From contig DJQS01000014.1 of the NCBI GenBank assembly GCA_002438785.1, positions 1-43,281 on the forward strand: DNA of 43,281 bases. The letters run 5' to 3'. The stretch's first letter is position 1, and the number at the start of each line of letters is the position of its first letter. Under the pieces are notes generated by a model, which made no database searches, was not told the origin of the DNA, and saw only the letters and a program-made list of their open reading frames with translations. Source of the DNA: Caryophanales bacterium UBA6380. Its GTDB lineage: Bacteria > Bacillota_I > Bacilli_A > RFN20 > CAG-826. Both the position numbers and the translations under genes were made by a program. This document shows, piece after piece, positions 32,645-40,127 of the stretch.

Positions 32645-33944
32645 TTTCAATCTCCATCACTTCTTTATTAATAAGCTCACCATTATGTTCAATCTTTGAC
32701 CATTGCGTTCTTTTCTTTTGATGAACAAGACCATCACAAAAAGCCGACAAAAAATCAAAAAAGAAAAAGAAATATGAAACAAGAACAAGTAAAGTCTTCC
32801 AAAAACCAAATTTTAAATTTTTATGATCAATTAAAATTGCAATCGAAGCAGTAAGAACAAATGATAAATATAATAACGAAAAGTTAAATAAACAATGAAA
32901 TCCTATCCACATTGCATTAGGTTCGTTAATACAAATAGCAACTATGAATAATATAAGCATAACAACACAAGCAACACCTTCTGTGATTATAAATGTTATA
33001 AATGGAAAAATAGATAAAGAATATTCCATAATTCCAATCCTTCTAATAACCATATGATCTTTGTTATAAATTACTCCACCAATCTTATATTTTGAGCGAT
33101 CTTCAAAATAGCCAAAAACCCATCTTATATGTTGCGTATGAAGTATTTTATATTTTGTAGGTTGTTCATCATAATAAATTGCATAAGGGTAATAATGCAT
33201 CGAGACATTATGATAATAACAATACGTAGTTAAAGCAACATCTTCTGTAAATCCAGTCCAGATCCAACCACCAGCATCTTTAATAACTTGCATATCGATA
33301 TAATAACCAGTTCCTGTTAGAGTTGCTTTATTAAAATATCTACTTCTGCCTTTACTTGTAAACTGATTCATGAATGAAAACAATGTAGCACTACAAGCGC
33401 TAATCCAATTTTTTCTAGAATTTGTAAAATTTCTATACCCAACACCTACTTGGTAACCTTGATTTTTTACATCATTCATTAATGAAATATAATCAGGACT
33501 AACTATATTATCAGCATCAAAAATGATTACAGAATCATAAGTTTTATTATTCTTAGTTATATAGTCGATTGCTTCTTGTAAAGCATAACCTTTAGTTCGC
33601 CTATTAACTAAATTCTCTCTAATTATTATGTTATATTTAAATTTTTTTACAATATTAAAGGTAGGATCATCTTTACTTTCAATAATAACATAAACATCAA
33701 ATAAATCTTTATCATAAGTTTGATTTTTTAAAGAATTTAATATATTAGTAATAACATTATCTTCGTTTCTTGCTGGGATTAATACAGCAAATTTATATTT
33801 AATTTTCCCTTTTTCAAATTTAGTAGGCTTTCGATAAGCTTCAATAAAATATAAAATATAATAGAAGCTAAGTGTTAGAAAAATAAATAATGCTATAGCT
33901 ATCGCCACATCGAAAAAATTTGCTATATCAACCAAGTTCCACAT
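32622..33944 (-). CDS. Membrane family 2 glycosyltransferase (processive type)
   Basis: The 440-residue protein has an N-terminal membrane helix (about res. 10-32), a GT2 domain with AVLIPARNED, FDADNIVSPDY (DXD), TGFTEDVALTT (ED base motif) and QHIRWVFGY (QxxRW-like). At least three C-terminal membrane helices follow. These are the BcsA/hyaluronan-synthase hallmarks, so it may polymerise or transfer sugar at the inner face of the membrane, for example to diacylglycerol. No SD precedes ATG 33944, and an extended -10 ends six bases before it. It is coupled to the PlsC-like gene. Confidence 0.86.
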   Translation of the reverse strand: MWNLVDIANFFDVAIAIALFIFLTLSFYYILYFIEAYRKPTKFEKGKIKYKFAVLIPARNEDNVITNILNSLKNQTYDKDLFDVYVIIESKDDPTFNIVKKFKYNIIIRENLVNRRTKGYALQEAIDYITKNNKTYDSVIIFDADNIVSPDYISLMNDVKNQGYQVGVGYRNFTNSRKNWISACSATLFSFMNQFTSKGRSRYFNKATLTGTGYYIDMQVIKDAGGWIWTGFTEDVALTTYCYYHNVSMHYYPYAIYYDEQPTKYKILHTQHIRWVFGYFEDRSKYKIGGVIYNKDHMVIRRIGIMEYSLSIFPFITFIITEGVACVVMLILFIVAICINEPNAMWIGFHCLFNFSLLYLSFVLTASIAILIDHKNLKFGFWKTLLVLVSYFFFFFDFLSAFCDGLVHQKKRTQWSKIEHNGELINKEVMEIENGKARKN

Positions 33945-33950
33945 GAAATA

Positions 33951-33979
33951 ATTTTAGCAAACATTAAAAAATAAGTAAA
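33951..33979 (-). promoter_or_regulatory. Promoter of the GT2-plsC pair
   Basis: Minus strand TTTACT (33979-33974), 17-base spacer ending TGC, TAAAAT (33956-33951); extended -10. The predicted start coincides with the ATG at 33944. Confidence 0.6.
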
Positions 33980-34033
33980 TATAAGCAATCAAATATTAGT
34001 ATCTAATACTAGATAGATTAGTTTTAAATAATT

Positions 34034-34067
34034 CAATAAAATAAATAAGTTTAGCAAATTATTTATT
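34034..34067 (-). terminator. Weak AT-only hairpin overlapping the Nudix stop
   Basis: AATAAATAA (34067-34059) and TTATTTATT (34048-34040) pair perfectly around ten bases, followed by TTATTG. All A-T pairs, so termination would be inefficient. Confidence 0.3.
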
Positions 34068-34607
34068 ATTTTTAATTAGATAATAAGTCAAAGCGCATAA
34101 GCTTTTAGCATCGACTAGCTCTCCATTACTTACCAGTTTCTTAATATCATCAAAGTCCAATTTGATTATTTCTAAAGCTTCATTTTCATCTAAATGTTGA
34201 TGAGTTTTAACTAAATCTTTACACAAATATAAATAAATAATTTCATCAGTATATGCACATGATGGGTACATTTTGCCTAAATATGTAATGTCGTTAGCTC
34301 GATATCCTGTTTCTTCTTCTAATTCTCTAAGGGCGGTATCTTTAGGATTCTCGTTTTTATCACATTTACCAGCAGGAAACTCATAAATTACTTCATCATA
34401 AGGATAACGATATTGTCTTTCAATCAAAACTTTATTGTCATTTGTAATAGCTAAAACACAACTTGCCTTACAATGGCGAATTAATTCTCTTGTACTAATA
34501 TGCCCATTAGGGCAAACAACCTTATCTTTATAAACATCAATTATTTTTCCTTTATAAATCTCTTCACTTGATATTTGCTTTTCTTTTAATAAATCATCGT
34601 TTTTCAT
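34059..34607 (-). CDS. Nudix hydrolase, ADP-ribose pyrophosphatase-like
   Basis: The 182-residue protein has a complete Nudix box from GKCDKNENPKD to RELEEETGY (about res. 83-105), preceded by the EFPAG segment typical of ADP-ribose pyrophosphatases (NudF/YqkG), and N-terminal IIDVYKDKVVCPNGH. It probably splits ADP-ribose or a related NDP-sugar. GAGG lies seven bases before ATG. It runs away from tRNA-Leu, which is on the other strand. Confidence 0.88.
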   Translation of the reverse strand: MKNDDLLKEKQISSEEIYKGKIIDVYKDKVVCPNGHISTRELIRHCKASCVLAITNDNKVLIERQYRYPYDEVIYEFPAGKCDKNENPKDTALRELEEETGYRANDITYLGKMYPSCAYTDEIIYLYLCKDLVKTHQHLDENEALEIIKLDFDDIKKLVSNGELVDAKSLCALTYYLIKNNK

Positions 34608-34682
34608 AATAATACCTCTTATTTATAAAAATTACTTTTTTTAATTTACTTAACGATTCAAAAATAATATTATATTTAATAC

Positions 34683-34767
34683 GGGCGTATGGTGAAATTG
34701 GTAGACACGCAAGACTTAGAATCTTGTGCTTAACGGCATGCAAGTTCGATTCTTGTTACGCCCACCA
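34683..34767 (+). tRNA. tRNA-Leu (TAG)
   Basis: An 85-base cloverleaf with a long variable arm (TGCTTAACGGCA) and encoded CCA. Acceptor GGGCGTA pairs with TACGCCC. The anticodon arm is CAAGA-CTTAGAA-TCTTG with anticodon TAG. A possible -10 TATATT lies at 34671-34676; no convincing -35. Confidence 0.95.
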
Positions 34768-34778
34768 AAGAAAATGTT

Positions 34779-34803
34779 AACTTCGTTTTTACGAAGTTTT
34801 TTT
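34779..34803 (+). terminator. Terminator of tRNA-Leu
   Basis: AACTTCGT (34779-34786), loop TTTT, ACGAAGTT (34791-34798), T-run to 34803. The stop codon of the convergent histidine phosphatase gene lies in the T-run. Confidence 0.85.
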
Positions 34804-35512
34804 AATGCCTGTCATTAGATGTAAAAATTTCACAAAATCTGCCTGCAAAACTTGGAGAATATCCTTCTAAAGCTAAATGTGAAGTATCACTAAAACATAA
34901 ACATCTAAAGTGAGAAATTCCTTTTTCTCTTTCTTCGGAAACAAATCTGGTAATACCAGTTGGCGCACAACAAGTAGTCATACCTAAAATCGTATGTGGA
35001 ATATTCATTAAATGTGACATTAAAACAGTCATCATCCCAAAGTGACAAACAAAAATAACTTCATCTAAGCTTTCCTTTTTAACTTCATAATAATTATTCT
35101 TTCTAATATATCCATGCTTTGCTAAAATCTTATCAAATTCATTACAAACATGTTCATAATAGTGCTTTATATTACCGGATTTCATTAAATCTGTATCAAG
35201 ATATTTATCAATATCATACAATTCTTTCTTATTTAAATAAAAACTAGGTAGAAAATCCCATGTTAAATGCTCCTCATTAGTTTCCTTCATATAGACAGGG
35301 TAAACAAACTCTTGAAGCCAATCACATATCATAAATTTCTTTGTTATAGCTTCAGCAGTAAGACGAGCTCTAGCTAAAGGTGAAACATAAACTTCACTAT
35401 GAGGCTCCATTTTAAAATGTTTCCCTAAAGCTTCTCTTTCTTTAAATCCTATAGGAGTTAATGTATTATTTTCATAATCAGGATCAGCATGTCTAATTAT
35501 AGTTATTTTCAT
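34802..35512 (-). CDS. Histidine phosphatase (phosphoglycerate mutase-like) family protein
   Basis: The 236-residue protein begins with the catalytic TIIRHADPDYE (His8 after Arg7), then LTPIGFKEREALG and VYVSPLARARLTAEAI. The second catalytic His is in FVCHFGMM near residue 155. Family members dephosphorylate small molecules or sugars; substrate unknown. SD GGAG lies six to seven bases before ATG. It follows the decarboxylase gene by 48 bases and is probably co-transcribed. Confidence 0.87.
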   Translation of the reverse strand: MKITIIRHADPDYENNTLTPIGFKEREALGKHFKMEPHSEVYVSPLARARLTAEAITKKFMICDWLQEFVYPVYMKETNEEHLTWDFLPSFYLNKKELYDIDKYLDTDLMKSGNIKHYYEHVCNEFDKILAKHGYIRKNNYYEVKKESLDEVIFVCHFGMMTVLMSHLMNIPHTILGMTTCCAPTGITRFVSEEREKGISHFRCLCFSDTSHLALEGYSPSFAGRFCEIFTSNDRH

Positions 35513-35560
35513 ATTTTCTCCTTATTTTTTTATAAAAAGCTACAGAAATTGAATATTTTT

Positions 35561-37063
35561 TTAATTTCTTCTTATAATTTCATTAAAGTTTTCATCACTT
35601 TCATCTATAACACTCACTTGTGATGTACCCTCATAATCACTAAACACTGATACACCAGTACTCTTATAATATTCAATTTGTTTAATAACATTGTTTGAAA
35701 ATTTTTCACCAGGAATTATTAATGGAATCCCAGGTGGGTAAATCATAATCATTTCTTTTGATATTTTATTTAAAGAGTCTTCTAAACTTATAACTTTAAG
35801 TGGGGCGTGAAACGCAACACGAGGTCGAACTATCATTTGAGGAAGTTCAGTAATAAAATGATGATCAGGATATTTCATGCCTTCTTTATAAAATCTACGA
35901 CTTATATCTTTTAACGCAGCTACTATCTTATCTGAATCTTTTTTACGAGTGCCAACTGTGAATAATAATAATAAAACATATGTCTCTGCAAGCTCTATTT
36001 GGATTCTATATTCATCTTTTAAAATTTTATAAAGATCAAAGCCATTAATTGATAGATTATCAAGTTCAACAACAACTTTAGTTTCATCATAATCAAAAGC
36101 TAATCCATTTTGAAAATATTTCTTTCCATGTGCTTTAAAGCCTTTAATTTGATTAATTTCATCAATAGCCTCTCGAGCTAATTTAATACAATTCCAAATT
36201 CTCCTAGAACCATGAAAGACTAAATATTTTCTTGCACCATCTAATGATGCTATTAAAATAGATGATGGAGAAGTCGTAGTTATCAAATTATATGATTTTG
36301 TGATTTCATAAGGACTAACTAAATCAGTATTTATAAGTAAGACACTTGATTGTGTTAAACTTCCACCAGTTTTATGAACTGATAATGTTGACATATCACA
36401 TCCTGCATCCATAGCGCTCATTGGTAAATGCTTAGAAAAATAAAAATGTGCTCCGTGTGCCTCATCGCAAAGCACTACCATACCTTTACTATGAGCATAA
36501 TCAGTTATTTTTTTAAGATTACATGTAGCACCAAAATATGTTGGATTAATAATAAAAATTGCTCTAGCATCCGGATTTTGGTCAATAACTCGCTTCCAAT
36601 CTTTATATTGAATTTGGTTTACAATTTCTGTTTCCTTATCGATTACTGGCATTACAAACACAGGAACAGCTCCAGATAAAATTAAACCATTTATAACAGA
36701 CTTATGAACATTTCGTGGCAAAATAATTTTCTGATGAGCTTTTAATGTTGCCATCAACATAATCAAATTACCGCTAGTTGACCCATTAATTAAAAAGCGA
36801 GCTTTTTTAGCATGGCAAGCTTTAGCAAATAGCTCTTCTGCTTCCTTAATACATCCAGAAGGATGCAAAATATTGTCTAATCCTCTTGGACAATTAATGT
36901 CTGCCCTATAAACAGCATGAGGAAAAATTTTATCAAAGTCAGTTTTTATATTTCCTTGATGATGCCCAGGAACATCAAAAGCTGTATTCTTTTCAGATAA
37001 ATATTCTTTATAAGCGTCTATATAAGGCGTCTTTTTTTGTTCTTTTAAAAATTCTTTATCCAT
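35561..37063 (-). CDS. Orn/Lys/Arg decarboxylase family PLP enzyme
   Basis: The 500-residue enzyme of the fold I decarboxylase group has NGSTSGNLIMLMATL, DEAHGAHFYFS (PLP ring and pyridine N contacts), LSVHKTGGSLTQSS (PLP-lysine) and a C-terminal domain with YPPGIPLIIPGE. This matches the B. subtilis SpeA/YaaO type rather than the larger E. coli inducible decarboxylases. It would make agmatine, cadaverine or putrescine; the substrate is not certain. No SD precedes ATG 37063; a TATACT -10 ends ten bases upstream, so the leader is only a few bases. Confidence 0.88.
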   Translation of the reverse strand: MDKEFLKEQKKTPYIDAYKEYLSEKNTAFDVPGHHQGNIKTDFDKIFPHAVYRADINCPRGLDNILHPSGCIKEAEELFAKACHAKKARFLINGSTSGNLIMLMATLKAHQKIILPRNVHKSVINGLILSGAVPVFVMPVIDKETEIVNQIQYKDWKRVIDQNPDARAIFIINPTYFGATCNLKKITDYAHSKGMVVLCDEAHGAHFYFSKHLPMSAMDAGCDMSTLSVHKTGGSLTQSSVLLINTDLVSPYEITKSYNLITTTSPSSILIASLDGARKYLVFHGSRRIWNCIKLAREAIDEINQIKGFKAHGKKYFQNGLAFDYDETKVVVELDNLSINGFDLYKILKDEYRIQIELAETYVLLLLFTVGTRKKDSDKIVAALKDISRRFYKEGMKYPDHHFITELPQMIVRPRVAFHAPLKVISLEDSLNKISKEMIMIYPPGIPLIIPGEKFSNNVIKQIEYYKSTGVSVFSDYEGTSQVSVIDESDENFNEIIRRN

Positions 37064-37073
37064 TGCAATAAAA

Positions 37074-37079
37074 AGTATA
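37074..37079 (-). promoter_or_regulatory. -10 of the decarboxylase gene
   Basis: TATACT on the minus strand, ten bases before the ATG. The divergent yfcE-like promoter shares the same 69-bp gap; no clear -35. Confidence 0.4.
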
Positions 37080-37117
37080 ATTTATTTTTATTAAAAATAA
37101 ATACTTTTATTAAAAAA

Positions 37118-37126
37118 TGTTAAAAT
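37118..37126 (+). promoter_or_regulatory. Extended -10 of the YfcE-like gene
   Basis: TGTTAAAAT: TGN plus TAAAAT (37121-37126). Six bases separate it from the ATG at 37133, with no SD. Confidence 0.5.
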
Positions 37127-37132
37127 ATTTTT

Positions 37133-37591
37133 ATGAAAATTGTCGTCGTTAGTGATTCACATGGAAATCTTACATTATTGCAAGAAATTTTAAATAAAAA
37201 TTATGATGCTGATTACTTTATACATCTTGGTGATTTTGAACTTCCAACATATCTAATGAGTTCATTTTTATTTGTTAAAGGTAATTGTGATTATTTAGTA
37301 GAAAATAATCTTTATAAAGATATTGTTATTGGTGGGTTAAAAATACATTTAGAACATGGAGATAAAATAAATTATTCTGATTTTGATAACTATATAATTA
37401 GTAAACATTGTGATATATTTTTATTCGGCCATATTCATAAAAAAATAGCATTAAAAATTGACAATACATATGTTTTTAATCCAGGGAGTTTAACTCGTCC
37501 TAGAGACTCAAATAAAGGTTCTTATTTATTGCTAATTATCGATAACAATAAAAATATAATATATAAATTTGAAGAAATTAATTTAGACTAG
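37133..37591 (+). CDS. YfcE/MJ0936-family metallophosphoesterase
   Basis: The 152-residue calcineurin-like phosphodiesterase has metal-binding motifs in order: VVSDSHGN (res. 5-12), HLGDFE, VKGNCD, LEHGD, GHIHKK, and NPGSLTRPR. It is close to the minimal size of the family (about 155-180). It probably hydrolyses phosphodiesters; the substrate is unknown. The 3' end overlaps the convergent flavoprotein gene by 14 bp. Confidence 0.9.
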   Translation: MKIVVVSDSHGNLTLLQEILNKNYDADYFIHLGDFELPTYLMSSFLFVKGNCDYLVENNLYKDIVIGGLKIHLEHGDKINYSDFDNYIISKHCDIFLFGHIHKKIALKIDNTYVFNPGSLTRPRDSNKGSYLLLIIDNNKNIIYKFEEINLD

Positions 37592-38759
37592 TAAATACTC
37601 GACTACTTGATGCAAGGCAAAGCATTAAATTATAACCACCACAAAGTCCATCAACATCAAGCATTTCTCCAACAAAATAAATATTTTTTTCTATCTTGCT
37701 TTCTAATGTTTCTTTTAAATAAGATAAATCGATACCACCAATTGTAACTTGAGAATCATCAAATCCATAATTTTCTTTATATGTGAAAGTCACATTTTTA
37801 ACATAGCTAACTATATTTTTAACATCACGATTATCAAACTTATATAAGTTTTTTGCTCCGCTATTCTTTCTAATAAATTCAGACATCTTAAGTGTAAAAA
37901 TCCCTTCTAGAAAAGAAAAACCTGCTAAATCGTTATATTTTTTAAATTTATTTTCAAGTTCTTCAAGTGTAAATTCGTTAAATAAATCTATACTAATAAT
38001 CGCTTTTTTAAAATTTTTGCTGCGTAAAATTATTGATGAACAATTCATAATACATATTCCACTAAGCCCATCTTTTTTTACTAAAATTTCACCAAATTCT
38101 TGGTAAACAATTTTTTTGTCTATAAGTAAACTGATTTTTCCTTTCAAACGTTCGTTCTCTATGCCTTTAGTATTTTCATATACTCTAATTGGAGATAGTC
38201 CAGGCTTTAACTCTTTTATTAAATATCCATGTTTTTTAAGTAATTTAAAGACAGTTCCATCGCTTCCTAATGCCTCTTTGCTTTTTCCTCCAGTTGCAAA
38301 TATAAATTTGTCAAAAATATATAATTTATTTTTAATTATTACTTCCACTCGATTATCATTGACATTATAACTATCTAAATTAACATTATTAATTAATTTT
38401 ATTTTAAACTCTTTAATTAATTTATTTAAATAAGACACTATTTGTTGTGAACTTAAAGAAAATGGATAAACTAAATTTTCATTTAATACACGAGTCATAA
38501 TACCAATTGAATCATAAAATTCTCTTTGTTTATTGATATCAAAATCGTTATAAAGACTATAAGCAAATTCGTTATTATAACTTTTATCATCAATATTTAA
38601 ATTCCCTAAATTACATCTGCCATTACCCGTTGCTAATAATTTTTTGTTTGTTTTATCATTATGATCAAAAATTGTAATATCTAAACTTGAATCTTTCTTT
38701 TTAAGCATTATAGCTAAGATTACACCGCTTACACCTTGTCCTAATATACCTATTTTCAT
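37578..38759 (-). CDS. HI0933/BaiN-family flavoprotein oxidoreductase
   Basis: The 393-residue FAD protein has dinucleotide-binding GILGQGVSGVILA (res. 3-15), the family signature KLLATGNGRCNLGN, IFATGGKS, DSQVTIGGIDL, and the C-terminal FVGEMLDVDGLCGGYNL. Function in most bacteria is unknown; one member, BaiN, acts on bile acid intermediates. AAAGG lies about eight bases before ATG, and a TATAAT (38782-38777) lies within the tail of the tuf terminator. Confidence 0.87.
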   Translation of the reverse strand: MKIGILGQGVSGVILAIMLKKKDSSLDITIFDHNDKTNKKLLATGNGRCNLGNLNIDDKSYNNEFAYSLYNDFDINKQREFYDSIGIMTRVLNENLVYPFSLSSQQIVSYLNKLIKEFKIKLINNVNLDSYNVNDNRVEVIIKNKLYIFDKFIFATGGKSKEALGSDGTVFKLLKKHGYLIKELKPGLSPIRVYENTKGIENERLKGKISLLIDKKIVYQEFGEILVKKDGLSGICIMNCSSIILRSKNFKKAIISIDLFNEFTLEELENKFKKYNDLAGFSFLEGIFTLKMSEFIRKNSGAKNLYKFDNRDVKNIVSYVKNVTFTYKENYGFDDSQVTIGGIDLSYLKETLESKIEKNIYFVGEMLDVDGLCGGYNLMLCLASSSRVFTSLN

Positions 38760-38797
38760 ATATCTTACCTTTTATTATTATAATAGAAATTTTATAT

Positions 38798-38830
38798 AAA
38801 AAAAAGAAAAGTAGATTTCTCTACTTTTCT
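38798..38830 (-). terminator. Terminator of the str operon (after tuf)
   Basis: Minus strand AGAAAAGTAGA (38830-38820), loop GAAA, TCTACTTTTCT (38815-38805), then a run of T. An 11-bp perfect stem with a GNRA-type loop. Confidence 0.92.
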
Positions 38831-38858
38831 ATTAATCAATAATTTTAAATATTGAAAA

Positions 38859-40043
38859 TTACTTAATAATTTCGCTAACTGTACCAGCACCAACAGTTCT
38901 ACCACCTTCACGGATAGAGAATTTAGTACCTTTTTCAATTGCGACTGGGTGAATAAGTTCAACAGTGAATGAAACATTATCACCTGGCATAACCATATCA
39001 GTACCAGCTGGAAGAGTAATAGTTCCAGTAATATCTGTTGTATGGAAATAGAATTGTGGTCTATAGTTAGTTAAGAAAGCAGTATGTCTTCCACCTTCTT
39101 CTTTAGTTAAAACATAGACGTTACAAGTAAATTTAGTATGTGGAGTAACACTACCTGGTTTAGCAAGAACTTGTCCTCTAACGACTTGATCTCTATTGAC
39201 ACCTCTTAATAAGACACCAACATTATCACCAGCTTCTGCAAAATCAAGTAATTTACGGAACATTTCAATACCAGTAACAACACTCTTAATTGTAGGTTTA
39301 ATACCAACAATTTCGACTTCATCGTTGAGTTTTAACATACCTCTTTCAACTCTACCAGTAACAACTGTACCACGACCAGTAATTGTTAAAACGTCTTCAA
39401 TTGGTAATAAGAATGGTTTATCAGTATCACGAACTGGATCAGGAATGTAAGTATCAACAGCGTCCATTAAAGCTAAAATTTGTTTTTCAGCTTCTGGATC
39501 ACCATCAAGAGCTTTACGAGCACTACCTCTAATAACTGGTACTTCATCACCAGGATAGCCATATTTATTAAGTAAGTCTCTTACATCCATTTCAACTAAA
39601 TCGATTAATTCAGGATCATCAACTAAGTCACATTTGTTTAAGAAAACAACAATATATGGAACACCAACTTGTCTAGCAAGTAAGATATGTTCACGGGTTT
39701 GTGGCATAACACCATCAGTAGCAGCAACAACAAGGATAGCACCATCCATTTGAGCAGCACCAGTGATCATGTTTTTAACATAGTCAGCGTGCCCTGGACA
39801 ATCAACGTGTGCATAGTGTCTCTTTTTTGTAGAATATTCGATGTGAGCAGTATTAATTGTAATACCTCTTGCTTTTTCTTCTGGTGCAGCATCGATTTGA
39901 TCATAATCCTTAACAGCAGCAAGTCCTTGTTTAGCTAAAACGTGAGTAATAGCAGCAGTTAATGTAGTTTTACCATGGTCAACGTGTCCTATGGTACCAA
40001 TATTCATATGAACTTTGCTTCTATCAAACTTCTCTTTTGCCAT
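38859..40043 (-). CDS. tuf: Elongation factor Tu
   Basis: EF-Tu of 394 residues delivers aminoacyl-tRNA to the ribosome. Motifs: G1 GHVDHGKTTL (near res. 19), effector region EEKARGITINTAH, G3 DCPGHADYV, G4 NKCDLVDD, G5 GSARKAL, and domain 3 end with REGGRTVGAGTV. SD AGGAGG precedes ATG. It has its own promoter in the fusA-tuf gap besides read-through from the operon. Confidence 0.99.
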   Translation of the reverse strand: MAKEKFDRSKVHMNIGTIGHVDHGKTTLTAAITHVLAKQGLAAVKDYDQIDAAPEEKARGITINTAHIEYSTKKRHYAHVDCPGHADYVKNMITGAAQMDGAILVVAATDGVMPQTREHILLARQVGVPYIVVFLNKCDLVDDPELIDLVEMDVRDLLNKYGYPGDEVPVIRGSARKALDGDPEAEKQILALMDAVDTYIPDPVRDTDKPFLLPIEDVLTITGRGTVVTGRVERGMLKLNDEVEIVGIKPTIKSVVTGIEMFRKLLDFAEAGDNVGVLLRGVNRDQVVRGQVLAKPGSVTPHTKFTCNVYVLTKEEGGRHTAFLTNYRPQFYFHTTDITGTITLPAGTDMVMPGDNVSFTVELIHPVAIEKGTKFSIREGGRTVGAGTVSEIIK

Positions 40044-40082
40044 ATTTTTTTCCTCCTATAATATGCATTCTGCAATGTAAAT

Positions 40083-40111
40083 ATTTTATAGCAATATTTA
40101 TTTATAATCAA
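40083..40111 (-). promoter_or_regulatory. Internal promoter of tuf
   Basis: Minus strand TTGATT (40111-40106), spacer 17, TAAAAT (40088-40083). Leader about 30 bases with AGGAGG. Confidence 0.55.
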
Positions 40112-40127
40112 TAATTATTAAAAATAA

